64,000 nucleotides of DNA from Physcomitrium patens (GCF_000002425.4 NC_037254.1:9184408-9248407), one strand, 5' to 3'; shown: positions 38,101-50,720, counted from the first letter of the stretch. Notes: generated from the letters alone by a model not told the origin. A program made the numbers and translations.

Positions 38101-39720
38101 AACATTTGATATAATTTTTTTTCATTATAATATCTATGTGCATATTTGAAAAGAATAATAATAATAAATAAATAAACAAATATTGATGGCATATTCTTGA
38201 CTAAGTTTATTAGCAAAATAAAAAGTATTTGATGAATAAAAATATTTATATTTTCTTCTAAGTACCTTATATTTTTACAATGTATGCCACATGCTTTTTA
38301 TACATATATTGATAAATTAGTTACTATTATTAAAGCTATGAGAAGAGATAATACTTAAAAGTAAAATACTCTAATAGATTTAGAGTACTAAAATCTCATA
38401 AAAAGCAAGACTTAGATTTTGACACCTATATTAGTTAATAAAAAATCAATTTGTTGCAAATAAATATTTAAGATCAAATATAATATAAATAGCTTAGTAG
38501 AGTGCTATAAAATAAGATTAATTTTAGATGATTGTTCTTAAAACAGAGATATTGATTTTAATAAGACTTTTGTTCTAGTAACAAAGTTGATCTTAATTTG
38601 TACACATTTTTGCACTAGAAGCACTTAAAGATTTAGTTCATCAAATGACAGCAAAGACAAAAAAAAATTGAATGGAAATATTATAGAAGATTTTAATATG
38701 AACCAACATATTGGCTATGTATTAAAATATAAAGAATATTTTGTCTAAAACTTTTAAAAATGATATATGGACTAAAAGAAAATTTAAGGACATTGTACAT
38801 GAAGATAAATGAAAGCTTTGCTTCACAAAGTTTGAAGAAAAATAATGCAAATCCAAACCTTTGTAATATAATGAATAATGTGGATTTATTATTATTACAC
38901 TTTGTGTGGATGACTTGATTATAATTTGCAATAACAAACAAACCTTTTTAAAATATATATAATCATTTAGCCGTAAGATTTGGAATAAAAGATTTTGAAT
39001 GAAGAATATCAAAGAAATTTACTATATCTTGGATGTATAGATAATAGAAATTAGGAAAAACTTACAATTTATTCCAATCAGCAATACTATTCAAAAAACC
39101 TACTTAAAAGGTTTTGCATAGAAGATTGCAAATCTTTGGTTCCAACTTTGGATACTAATAGAAAATTGTCAATAAATACAAATTTTTTTATTTTTAAAGA
39201 TGTTAAAATAATGAAGGATAATTTTATCAAAGCATAGTGGTAGTATAGTATATGCAATGAATTGCACTTAAGTTGATATTGCATATAGAGTGGGAGTTCT
39301 TAATCATAACATAGCAAATTATTAATTACAATATTTAATAGTATTTAAGCCAATTTTGCAATATCTCAAAGGAATATTAAATCATGTGCTATAATTTCAT
39401 AGAAGTTCTTTGAATTTGCACATTGTTAGATACTTTAATGCAAATTACATGCAAGATATTGACACTTGAACTTCTACTACTTGCTATAACTTTATATTGG
39501 CTAGTTGTGCAATCAATTGGACTATTGAAATGCAACCAATAGTTGTATTGTCTACCACTAAAGTGGAGTATATGGCGATTACTCATGTAACAAAAAAAAT
39601 AATCTAGCTTTATAAATTATTCTAAGATATTGGATTTTTATGTGAAAGTCCTACAATTATTTTTGGTGATAAATAGAGTAGTAATCTATACTAACTTTTG
39701 TGATTTTTTATTAAATATTA
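35150..39720 (+). mobile_element. Decayed Ty1/copia element
   Basis: Plus-strand fragments in copia order. A gag zinc knuckle with its cysteines lost (KYYGKKYHYERKNY near 35210-35258) is followed by a long unreadable stretch, then the reverse transcriptase end (LCVDDLIII near 38899-38925), and RNase H (YLKGILNHV near 39361-39390; STTKVEYMAI near 39553-39582; ending near 39680). Stops occur every few codons. LTRs were not identified. A chromovirus-like LTR piece near 36890-37480 interrupts it. Confidence 0.68.
36890..37480 (-). repeat. Probable chromovirus LTR fragment inside the copia element
   Basis: The right part (about 37400-37475, CTACTTCTATTTACTTCTAT then TTAAGTAATCTTAGCATC) resembles the inner edge of the inverted family LTR (compare 14395-14445). 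Preceding text repeats the CTTCTTAAA/AAGCTTCT/AACTTATGAGGTAAGTTTT vocabulary of that LTR. Limits are approximate, and it may be a related subfamily. Confidence 0.45.
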
Positions 39721-40139
39721 TAAAAAATATTATTATTTTAATTTATTAAATATTTATTTTATGATTTTTAAGCATCTAAAATTCTAAAATTAATTATAAT
39801 ATATATTAGAAATCATGAAATATATATATACATACATATGTATGTATGTATATACACATATAAAAATCATTTTAAATTTTAAAAAGCCCAAAAAAAATTA
39901 ACACAAATAAAGTATTAAGATATTATCATTTAAATATAGTTTGATATAATTAAATAACCAATTTAACATCCATAAAAATTAAAATAAATATATCTCTAGT
40001 ATGTATGTATATATATATATATATATATATATACGCAATTTTTGTGAGAGATAGTGTTTTGTGCCTAAAAATAAAATAAATTTTGATAGTTTTCAAATAC
40101 ATAAATTTAGATCTAATAATTTCTAATACAAATTTTTAA

Positions 40140-40970
40140 TGATGTTTCATTCACACCACTCGAGGACCGACCGACCATTCACACGCAGCACCTAGACAGG
40201 CACAGGCACACACACACATTTCCTACTACTCTTCAGTCACATCACACTCCGTCGTGATCCACTTTATGAGCGAACGTGCTGTCGGGGTAGAACGCCAATT
40301 TGCGTTCGGTGCGCTTAACAGGCTTTTGTTACAAAACTTCACAGCAAGCTTATGTCGCAAGTCGGGAAGATCGGCCCCGCAGATCGAGGACGTCGCCTGG
40401 ACATGACAGGGCGATGTGGATATGATCCCTGTTTGCCGCTACATGGTGGTGACCGCAGGTGCCGCCATGTGGAACCAACACAAGATGGCTTCTCAAAGTG
40501 ACAGAAGACAGGGCGGGTACGATCCCGTGCCCTCCACGGCACCACGCCTACTCTCCCTCCCCTAACACTGCTGGGCCCTACCTAACGCCTCCCTCCACAC
40601 GCAAGCGTCGAGCTACTGGTATTCTCTGCTCTCCTCTGCTCTGTCCTGCTGTGGCGTGCTGCTCCCCCTTGCGAACTCGACATCGCCCACTCCTCAAAAT
40701 ACACACGCACACACACTCGCGCTGCGTCGTGGATTTCCTCGCTGCCGCCTTCTGCTTCTTCTTCGTCTCCTTCATCGACCTTCCAGAAATGCCGTGGTAG
40801 CCGGCACTCGCCAGTACCGGTCCCCCCCCCCCCCCGGGCCGAGAATGTTCTATTCAGATCCTTGGCTCTTACGTGGCTGGCCACATCGACAAATCTACGG
40901 GGTGGCGATTGCCACGCTGGTAATTTGCTTTGGAGGTAGTTCGCGTGATTGAAGTGTGATGGCTCTCGTG
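40140..40970. other. GC-rich island, no gene recognised
   Basis: Sharp change from AT-rich DNA to GC- and CG-rich sequence with CT-rich and CA-rich stretches, a C14 run at 40822-40835 and a small inverted repeat just outside (TACTATC..GATAGTA, about 40978-41007). Open frames of 65-113 codons exist in several frames on both strands but overlap, lack motifs and follow from high GC. It resembles the promoter and leader of a plant gene (CT-rich, ending in a short ATG frame at 40789), but no downstream coding part follows, so it may be an orphaned promoter or gene fragment. Confidence 0.5.
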
Positions 40971-43900
40971 TAATAATACTATCCTACACGTGTATTAATG
41001 ATAGTAAGGCAAAGTTGTAAAATCTTTACTACCTTTGTGTTTCATTTCTTAATCACATTTGAATAATTTTGTATAAGAAGTGACCAAAGTCCAATGATGC
41101 ATGAGATTCTTATTATGTGAGACTTTGCAACTTTTTCATGTTTTCTTTATTACTTTTCTCTTTTCCTACATATGTAAGTATATATTAGTGTGAAATCATA
41201 ACCCATGAATTTCTCACTTTTTTTTATAATTAAAATGAAAGCTATCCTGCTTAATTTTTTGTTGCTATTGTTTAAATTTTTCTAACCTGTTCTTTGTGTA
41301 TGACAATTCAAAGTAGAAAAGGCTTTCAAAGTATAAGCAAAACAGTGTAAGATTTATATTTTTATCTTTATTTTTAAATAGGTTCTAAAAGATGGCAGTA
41401 ATATATATATATATATATATATATATTACTGTTCTTCATGTGGTTAATTTAAATTCAAATATTTCCTCTAAATAAGCAATTTTCAAGTGAGTACCAATAA
41501 TTTTGTGTTACAATACATGTATGCATATTTATTTATTTCTTCATTGTATTTTGTATGATGTTTTGGAGATTGAAGATTTCTTTGTATATGTTATTAAATT
41601 CACTTTGTAGATTTGATGCAACCAAGTTTTAATGTAAGAAAGGTAGATTCTAATAGATTTCCATATAATTGTTTTGCAACATCTTAATTAACACTTTTTA
41701 GAATTTATATTTTTACAATTACATGTACATTGCCAAGATTTCTAACACCATATAGGGAAATTTGATATATTATGAATGTTTGATTACAAACATAAATATA
41801 AAATTTAAATAATTACACATACTAAATATTTCATAGATTGACATAGACCAAAAGTCTTGCATATTTATCAAATGTTCTACAATATTGTCAATTATAAATA
41901 TTTTCTATCTATGTATCTTGTAACACCAAATTTAAAATCTACAAAGTTAGATTAAAGATCTCATATTACTATCCATTCCTTAATTACATATTTGATTCCT
42001 TGAATATTTTATTGATTCTCAATTGGCACATGATGTATTTATATGATATACAAACAAAAAAGTATTTATTGTTATTGTGTTTTTTATTAATAGTGAAGTT
42101 AGGTTAATACATTTTTTATTTTAAAAATAATTATATTAAATTATTATGGTTGATATGAAGAAGAGTTGTATTAATTCATTTTAATTTTTATCACTACTAC
42201 TAATATTTATTGTCAAAATAATAATAATAATAATAATAAATTTTAATGATCTTTGATATTTGAAAAAGAATTGATAAACCAAAAAAATAAAATAACATAG
42301 GTTATTAGATAGAATAGAAAATATTGTGGTTTTAAAACCAAATATATTATCAATTTTTTAATTCTATATATATATATATATATATATATAGATAGATATA
42401 GACACATATCAACTTAAACTTTTAAAATAAATCATCAAATAAATCATGATATGATGTGAACTTATTGACAATCCACAAAATAATTTTAGAACGTATGTAG
42501 ATTTAAATTTCAATATATTCATTTTTTAACTAAAAAACTAGTTATATTAAATACTTAAACAATAAAAATTAATACAAGTTTTTGTTACATTGATACCTTC
42601 AAAATACCTTTATAATTCCATCACAATTAACAAAAACCACATATCCTAGACTTTAATACAAGATTCAGTTTGTTAATACATGATTCAATTCTTTTCATAG
42701 TCTTATAATAGTTAGACGTCATTATCTTATTAATTAGAAAAAAATATATTCTCAAAATATGTTGATTAATAATATTTACATACTATGCTTTTAAGTATAT
42801 TATAATATATTTGTGTAATTTTTGGTATTGTTTTTAAATTCAAAAGTTCAAACTTAAGACCAAATATATGTAATTTATATTCTTTTATAGTAAATTCTAA
42901 ATAAGCATGTTAAAAAAGTGAATTATGTTATTTAAAATAGAATCTCACTTAAACGCTTTATTTAAATCAAATTAATTTTAAATTATTACTCGTTTATTTC
43001 AATGATATTCTATAGGATTCTTAAAATTATGTACAAAATATTTTGATTCACGGATTGTAATTGGAATATAGTAAGAAGTAATATTCTAATACAACACAAG
43101 TAGCATCTAAAGACCAAAATAATTTATATTTTATTGATCATATTTTGTTAGTCATGTTATAATGAATTAGATTTTTTAAAGTAATGTGATATATATGTAT
43201 ATAGATAGGTAGATAGAGACCATGCTATTATCTAAAAATTTTGTCATTTTATTTTTAAATATTAAATATACAGACATCTATTACTTATAAGAATCTAAAA
43301 ATGTACTTTAATATATTGAATTTATTTATTTTTGAATCTTGAATTTTATACATACACATGACGAGTTTTTTTTTTTTGAAAAAATATAATGAAATTTCAC
43401 TCAAATGATTTATCTTCCTTCTTACATTTGCACCAAGTTAATCATGGTTTGGATGGCTTCAAAAAAATATATTTTCCTTCTTTTTTTTCTTTTTAAATAA
43501 TGGCATGTTTATTGAAGAATATATCAAGTGATGTGTTTGTTTTTATTTCCTCTAATTGAAGAATGACAACAAAAAGATGTTGTATATAAAATTCGATTAT
43601 CACAACTAATAAAAAAATTAATATTGAATTTGTGCTGTGTACTAATATTTATATAAAGGACTGTAAATAAAAATTTTAATTTTAGAAAAATATTATAATG
43701 AAAAATAATTTTGTAAGTATGTATTGTCTAAATTGGATTTTTTCTTTTTTTCTTTTTTATTAATATTTGGGTGAAATTATGAGTAGGAAAATGATGGTTT
43801 GGACTCTTTGTTTAGAAGTGATACAAAAATAAAGGCGTTAATAGGTTTTCGAAATTGAAATTAAGGAATACCTTTGTTTTGGGATGGTTATTGTAGTTTA

Positions 43901-44090
43901 ATAAACTCAGAAATTCAAGTTCCATATGAGTATCCAGAATTTCTTAAGTACTTTGATTTGTGCTTGATTAGAAACATGATTTTAGATTAGTTGGCCATAC
44001 TTCTTTCGTATTTATCAAATTAGAAAAAAAATAAATGGCACTGATTAGATATATCACACATTGCATTAACAAGAAAATGATACCAATTAA

Positions 44091-44122
<32 letters not shown>

Positions 44123-45000
44123 AGTATAACAAGTAAAAGATATTATAATTATTATAAATGTAAAATGCAATATATTTGAAAATGTATTTCGTAAATAAGA
44201 ATATTTTTTTAAATTATATAAAAAAATAAGCATGCAACCAATTAGGAATATATTGAGAATTTAGATTTATAATATTAAAATTTTGGTTTAAATTATATAA
44301 AATGCATTAACAATAGAGAAAATATGTGAACAGTATTTTGAAAGAAGTAAGGATGCATGTTGCTTCTAAAACATCATAGACATTATTATACCAATTTTTT
44401 TATTAAGTTCAAAGAGTAATTTATTTGTAATAATTATACTTTAAAAAAGATTCACGCTTCTAAAATCAGCAAAAAAATCACAGAATAGCTCATATATTAT
44501 TAAGAGATTTAGAACGAAAAATAAAATCAAAACAAAATAAAATTTATATTTTTTTTATAATTTCAATCATTTCATATTGTAATTGAATCAAAATCATTCT
44601 AAAAATAATTAAAATATATGGATGTTTCATCACCAAAGAATTTGAAAATTTGAAAATATATAAATTATGAGATTAAAAATATAATTGTGTATTCTATTTT
44701 ATGTAGGTTGAGGGTATATGATGTGCATAAAGGTATAAAAGGAAAGTCAAAAACTTAAAAATATACACTAATTAATTGTGTTAATATTCATTTGATTGAA
44801 AATTTTACTTAAAATTTATAATTTTAGCAAACTAGGTGTTATGTTAAATGTCTCTTTTACTCCAATTTAGTAAAATAATTTTAAAAAATTACTTCAAAAA
44901 AACTATTCCATCATTGAAAGTATTGGATACAATTTCATCATCTAAATTATACATCTTTAAAATGTTTTCGTTCAATCTGTAAAAATATGTAAACCCTATG
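40971..45000. other. AT-rich intergenic DNA, no gene recognised
   Basis: No coding frame or retroelement domain recognised. Microsatellites: (TA)n at 41401-41427 and 42365-42390, (TAA)n near 42218-42240, (AAAT)n at 44089-44121. Confidence 0.5.
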
Positions 45001-45091
45001 GAGGTGCTGAAACGAATGAATAAACGGGTGGACTGATGAGTGAATTCTGTGGAGATCATGAGGAAAAAGCGGTGAAGAATGAGACCTGCGA

Positions 45092-45153
45092 GGGGCAGCA
45101 GGACGGGCAGGGATCACGGAGCGGGCAGACGGGCCGACGGGCAGAAGGAGGGG
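45092..45153 (+). promoter_or_regulatory. G-tract cluster upstream of the metallothionein-like gene
   Basis: Seven runs of three or four G within about 60 bp on the plus strand (GGGG, GGG, GGG, GGG, GGG, GGG, GGGG), with another G run near 45181-45188. The cluster could form G-quadruplexes. It lies about 170-230 bp upstream of the probable TATA box. A regulatory role is inference. Confidence 0.4.
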
Positions 45154-45319
45154 ACCCCGCCAACGACGAGGTCAGCAAGTGGGGGGGGAGGGATCTCATC
45201 TGCAAGAGCGCGGAAGCTCAGGGGGTTCGAGGCCCCATAGCCAGACTTGGCCCCTAAAGCCACGAATCAAGGGGAAGGGGCCCCGTCACCACGGAGCCTC
45301 AATCAAGAGGGAAGAAGAA

Positions 45320-45327
45320 ATATAAGC
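45320..45327 (+). promoter_or_regulatory. Probable TATA box of the metallothionein-like gene
   Basis: ATATAAGC about 140 bp upstream of the ATG, in GC-richer context and followed by a CT-rich leader (TTCCTCTTCTTCTTCG) typical of plant 5' UTRs. Confidence 0.5.
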
Positions 45328-45460
45328 TCCACGCGCGCTTCGCATGCATCTACCACTTCCTCTTCTTCTTCGTTTTCTACGTCTTTCTGTCTGTCTGTCT
45401 ATATTGTATTGTTTGCTTGCCTTGCTCGTTTGTGTCATCTTCTCCGCCTTCAAATTCACT

Positions 45461-46304
45461 ATGGCAACTTCTGGATGCGGCAAGCCCGGTTGCCCCTGCG
45501 GCAGCGACTGCCAATGCAACTCTGGATGCTCGTGAGTGCTCTCCTTCACTCGGCTTCAGTCGGTGTGTTATGTTGTGTTATTATTTATTTATTTATTTAT
45601 TTTGGTCGTCTGTTGTGTGTGAATTGGGGATTCTTTGTCCGGTTGAGGACAGGAGTTCTTTGACCGATGAGAGATTGGATTGGGGCTCGGGGCTTGGGGG
45701 TGACGGTGAGACCACATGCAGTCGAATACTGGAGCCTGTTATGGATTTCGCGGCTTTTACAACATAATCGATTTCAATTATAGCCTTTGGCCTCTTCTTT
45801 CTTTTCGTGTATAGTTAAAAGTTGCTCTCAGCGGAGATGTCTTCGAGGTTGTTGGACACCGTGGAGCAGATATAGGGTTGTTGTTGAGATGTTGAGTACC
45901 GGTAGGTTGCTTGTTGTAGACTTGCGATCATTAGTACGTTGAAGAGCGGTTGTAACCAAATTAGAGCGACTGAAACTATGCTTCTGATCTGCTACATCGA
46001 GTGTGATAGAGGTTTAACTGGTGTTTTTTTGTTGTATGATTCTCCAGGTGCTGCAGGACTTTGGTGAAGTAAGTTTCGTGTCCTCTCTGCTCTTTTACTA
46101 GCAGAAATTGTGTTTAAAAATGCATTATTAGGATGAGTCTAGTGTTCGTCAAGTGTGACTTAATTTGCACCTGCAACAGCCTTGAGCATGATCTATAAAT
46201 ACTGAAGTCTGTGCTGATGTGTTCCTACCAACAGCTTCAACGCAGAGAATGATTGCAAGTGCGGCCCCAACTGCAACTGCGCCGACTGCGCATGCCACAA
46301 GTGA
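45461..46304 (+). CDS. Metallothionein-like protein, 53 aa, three exons
   Basis: Exons at 45461-45531, 46048-46068 and 46235-46304 join in frame to 53 residues. The product has 14 cysteines in two clusters: Cys 6, 11, 13, 17, 19, 23, 25, 26, and after a short linker Cys 38, 40, 44, 46, 49, 51; His 52 is next to last. Such Cys-X-Cys-rich small proteins bind Zn, Cu or Cd through thiolates in the cytosol and buffer metals; that is family knowledge. Splice sites are good: donor GTGAGT, acceptor TTCTCCAG, donor GTAAGT, acceptor CCAACAG. The middle exon is only 21 nt and adds the CC pair; because 21 is a multiple of 3, skipping it would keep the frame. The start is the first ATG after the CT-rich leader and begins MATSGCGKPGCPCG. 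The first intron holds a short (TTTA)n tract. Confidence 0.85.
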
Positions 46305-48076
46305 GCCATCGATTTGGCTGCCTTAGTGAGGCGACTCCCTTGCGAAGACACGGGGTAGATGCTTCAGGCGGGAAGGGTAGTCCTGCTGGATTTCTTACAT
46401 CTTTGCAGATTATCATGAAAAATCCCCCAAAAAATAGCATGACTATCCGTGTTGGGTTGCACAAGGATATGATAGAGGCAGTTATGTTTTAATAATTTGT
46501 TGCGGACCCATGCTGGTTCCTCGCTACTGTTGTGTATCCAAGTGTTTACAACTGATGAATTGGCATATCGTGTGATTTTTGTGTCTAGCTGGTGCTTCCG
46601 TGTTCGTGCGAGGTTTTACTTTTCTGCCTGCTGTGTCGTAGAAAGCTGCTACATATGGATGGTTTTTACATGTGTCTGCTACATTTCTCTCTAATCCGTT
46701 CGCGACTGTTCGACACTATCTTCGAGATGTGCTGTTGCTCTCTTAGTAGTTTTGTAATGAAATCGTCCATTCATGACACAGTGAACGCAATAGTCCATCA
46801 TTTGCGTGCAAAATTACATTCTGAGTGCTCTCTTCTAAGTTAGCATTACGTCTAAGTTTCATCCTCCACGAAGTAGCTTGGATCTCCTAGCTTATTCTAG
46901 TACCGAATTTAAATGGCCCCGAATATGTAGATGGTAGCTTGATTCATCGTATCGTCCACTCAGGTATGTTATCTTCACTCAGATCTGTAAGAGTTTATCT
47001 CCTTACTCTGTCCTGTGGACACATGCACAGTCTTCCGTCTTGAATTATAATATCTCATACACCGTAATTGTGTCGCTCATGCATGTGCAGATATTATCTA
47101 TCAGTAATTAATTCGTCATTTGTTAGGCACGTACTCCGAAAATTATTCCTATCCTAATCCGAATGATCAAGGGCTGACGATGCTTGAAATCAGAAGTCCA
47201 ATAGAATCTTCCAATTCTTGGGTAGTTTCAACAGTGGTTTCGAAGCACGAGATTTTTTGTTAGAGAATAGGATATGCTTGGGTCGGATATAGATCAGAGA
47301 TGTTTTCGTAAACACTCATTGGTGCACCTGGTCATCAATGAATCAATGACTGCTGCTCAGGGAACGATCTTAAACCGGATATCTGTAACATCATTGCTGT
47401 TCAAGCTTGCAATTCATTTTGCTCTTGGAGATTGGAACTTAGGGCCCGTCTCGTTAGGGTTGTGACCAGGAAGATTGGAGAAATGGAGCGAGGCTTTGGT
47501 GTACTTCCACATTCTGACTACAATGTAGCCAGCCATGGTTGACCATCTGATCATGATGCTATCGGAGTCTCACGGCGTTTACTTAACTGCATGCCACTCT
47601 GTCGAAAGAGGAAGGACTCCTGAGGGTGAGAGCTGGTGACGACAGCCCCACCTCGTTACTTTCATGCGCTCTTGCACCCGTAGGCTTTTGTAGTCGTCCA
47701 ACATCATACTTGCTTTTGGCATTGCAACTACCTGACATCAAATCGTAATGTTGCACAATCGTGCCCGATGCGTTGAGACCAGGCCCGCAAACTGGTCTGG
47801 TTTTGAAGCCCCTCAGAAAGGCGTAGATTAACTGATTCTAGCACTTGCTGATTAAGTGGTTGCATTATCTTCATTGGACCCTTTGATCGGGTTCAATCAT
47901 GGAGCAATTGAGTTGGCTTGAGGAAAAAGACCATTGGCCGAGTGCCTGATCGTCAGCACATGCCAGTGTTCTTGCATGGATGTAGAAGCTGGGTAATCGA
48001 ATCCATTATTCATGCAATAAACAAGGTTTTTGATTTTTGCATATTCAAAGGTCTATGTGGTTTGTTTGCAAAGCTA
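46305..48076. other. 3' UTR and downstream flank of the metallothionein-like gene
   Basis: Balanced composition, CG retained, no recognisable second gene. Open frames of 60-80 codons (46253-46492, 46592-46843, 47918-48163) show no motifs or codon bias I would trust. Confidence 0.45.
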
Positions 48077-48256
48077 TGTCTAGTAGAAGATAACACTGTA
48101 GCAACAATTTTAGATCGTCCTCTGTTACTTCCGTTCCTGTCCTCCTCACTCAGGATCATCTGACTATAAATATGTACCTATCCTTTCTTATTAATCAAGT
48201 GAGTGTGTCATTATGGTTAGTAAGAGCTTGAGAGCTCTGGTGCCTGAATTCTCACA
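48077..48256 (+). repeat. 5' LTR of copia element (180 bp)
   Basis: Starts TGTCTAGTAGAAGATAA and ends GAATTCTCACA. Matches 52628-52803 throughout, with a 4-bp insertion near its start. Contains a good TATA box, CTATAAATA, at 48164-48172. Confidence 0.87.
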
Positions 48257-48268
48257 TGGTATCAGAGC
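48257..48268 (+). other. Primer-binding site, initiator methionine tRNA
   Basis: TGGTATCAGAGC lies immediately after the 5' LTR. It is the standard site complementary to the 3' end of initiator tRNA-Met used by many plant copia elements. Confidence 0.92.
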
Positions 48269-48509
48269 TAGTTATGTAGTTCCTTTCCTTGAGTATTCTC
48301 CCAAGCACTTGGTATCTTCCTTCCTAGAGGTCTCTGCTTACTTTCCAGACAAATTATCAGAAATTATTTCACATTTGTCTCCTTACTTGGATTCACTTTA
48401 TTCTCTTCACTTGCATTTTCTTTGCTCAAAATTCCTCCCATCCAAATTCTATACGAGGTAGTTTAGACACTTTACTTCAACATTGATAAATTAGGTTGGT
48501 CCATTGGAT

Positions 48510-49450
48510 AGCAAGATGTTAGAATTGTTAGACAACATCATTATTGAGAAGAATCTCTTTCATGGAAATAATTACAAAGAGTGAGCCTCGACAATGTAAA
48601 GTGTATTTCATGGAAAAGACTTGCTGTGCATTGTTTACACTATACCTATAGAATAGAATGCAACACCATTAATATTAATATTAGACAACAAAAGCAAGCA
48701 GCTTGCTAGAGACAATGATATCAAATTGATAACCATCAAATTGGATTTTTAGAAAAGAAAGAGTGAAAAAGCAACATCTTATCCCAAATTAGCCATCAAC
48801 AACTCTATTGGCCCTCAAATCAAAGATATGGAAGACTCAAAAGAGACATGGTTGTAATTACAAAGAATCTTTTAAACTACTATCGTTATTGATGCAATAG
48901 TTGTCTTAAATAAATAAGAATCTCTTTGCATGAATGAAAATCAAAATATAGCCAAATTTAATATCATCTATATATTTTATTGTTAAAAAGATGAAAGAGA
49001 TAGGACAACCATAGAATGATGTGGCTATTATTTACAAAATACTCAATTATTTGTTTATTTAATTTATAAATCTTACATAACTCTTGCAAAATAAAAATGA
49101 GATATTAAGCTTGGATAAACTTAGCAATCAATTAAAGATAGAAGAGAGTAATATAAAACTACATAATAACTCTAATTCAATACCAAAAGAAGAGCTTGAT
49201 ATGTAACTCCAATATGTAACTAACAAAAATCAATTTTGAGAGAGTTATGGTAGTCTAGATACTTCAATCTACATCCAACAACATTGATATATCTACTAAG
49301 TATTATATGATACTTTAGAGGAATTTCACCCAAAAAATGACATTAAGACTAACTTATTAATTAACCACTACATATGTTTATATATCATCGATGTAATAAA
49401 GAACACAACCATATCTCAAGGAATTATATAATATCAACCTCTATATAAAT
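48510..49450 (+). pseudogene. Decayed copia gag
   Basis: Plus-strand frame with stops: KNLFHGNNYKE near 48551-48583, SVFHGKDLL near 48599-48625, and a ..SKETWL..LQRI block near 48838-48868, in the arrangement of copia gag (N-terminal substrate-like domain, then a long helical region). Interrupted at about 49494 by an inserted chromovirus LTR. Confidence 0.62.
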
Positions 49451-49494
49451 AATAAATTTTAATTTAGTATAATTTAGGGCTAATTATATCTTAG

Positions 49495-50720
49495 TATCAT
49501 GAATATATATATATATATATATATTCTAATAATTATTTAGATAATATGAATAAAAAGAAATAAATTAAAATAAATAAATTTGATAATATCTTATAGAAAA
49601 GCTTCTTAGAAGGTTCATAGACACGGCTCTGATTTTATACATATTTATAGTTGATTAATAGGTTAGAAACTTGACCAACAAATTAACCAAATATTATATA
49701 TGTTGACAAGTTGTGATACAAGCTAATTATGTTGTGTATATGTATATATATATATATATATATAGAAAGCTTGGCTTATAAGTTAAAACATATATCTTAT
49801 AAGTTGGATATGTATTAGAGGTCGTATAGAACGTCACCATATAGCTCTTAAATAAATAGTATATATGGAGGCATAAATGAAGCCTTTTTTACTTTCATCA
49901 ATGCCTTTCTAATATTTAGCGTCATTTTAAGACTTTCTAGCTTTTGATAATAGCTATTTGAGTTTAAAATTATACCATCTTTGAGCAATTTTTTTAGTAT
50001 CTATCTTTTAGTACTATCTTTAGTATATTTGATATCAAATATTATTAAATTCTAAAATCTTACTTGCAATATGGTTTTGAATAACAAAGAACTTATCAAT
50101 CAATTTTAGTATGGATTAAAAGATAATTTTAAAATTTCATAATCAACAATACTAAGAGCAAACTCATTGGAGCAATTTATTATTCAAGCCATTGCATGCA
50201 ACAATCAATTCTTTGAAAGATGCCAAAAATAAAGATTTGATTGAACAAGTAGAAGTCAAATTATAGCAATAACTTCTAAGTTTGTAAAATCTCATTCATC
50301 AAGACTGAAATCTATGCAAAGTAACATAGTGTCATATTATAACATAACTATTAGGTGAAAAAGGAAAAAAAAAGTTATAATATAGAAGAGTATAAATAAA
50401 AATATTTTAGCAAATCATCTTAAAAATTTAGATAATAGACAAAGAAGTAATAAAAATTAATAAGTATTAAGATTGCTTTCTTAAAAAAAAAGATCTATTT
50501 ACTTTATATGGCCTTAAATAAGACAAAATAAAGTAGAATAAGTAAATAAATCATATAAATATTTAAAAAAAAATTTAAGAATAGGTTTAGTAAAAAACTA
50601 TTTAAAAATACTAAAAATTGATACTTGAAGAAGATTAATTGTGAATATAGATCAAAATTAGACCTTGATGCACAAAATTGAATACCTATAGCAATTCCAA
50701 GGTTCTTTGGTTGATCAATA
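49495..50720 (+). mobile_element. Chromovirus fragment: LTR joined to part of gag, inserted in the copia element
   Basis: 49495-50022 is a plus-oriented family LTR (starts TATCATGAATATAT; contains AGGTCGTATAGAACGTC near 49820-49836 and a CTTTCATCAATGCCTTTCT landmark). Its 3' part resembles the LTR at 63.4 kb more than those at 1-15 kb. A short gag piece follows (AIACNNQFFER near 50191-50223), far closer to the LTR than in the other copies, so the leader and most of gag-pol are deleted. Confidence 0.68.

Noticed and set aside
40459-40952. Overlapping open frames of 98-113 codons on both strands in the GC island
   Set aside because: They overlap in several frames, have low-complexity Ser/Pro/Arg/His-rich content, and no motif; high GC alone explains the lack of stops.
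45222-45241. tRNA T-arm-like stem (GGGG, TTCGAGG loop, CCCC)
   Set aside because: No matching acceptor, D or anticodon arms could be found around it.
45036-45257. 73-codon frame upstream of the metallothionein-like gene
   Set aside because: G-rich repetitive content in the promoter region, no motif; better explained as promoter DNA.
45247-45767. Frames of 116-138 codons across exon 1 and intron 1 of the metallothionein-like gene
   Set aside because: They run through the CT-rich leader and intron in other frames; the cysteine-rich frame at 45461 is the coherent one.
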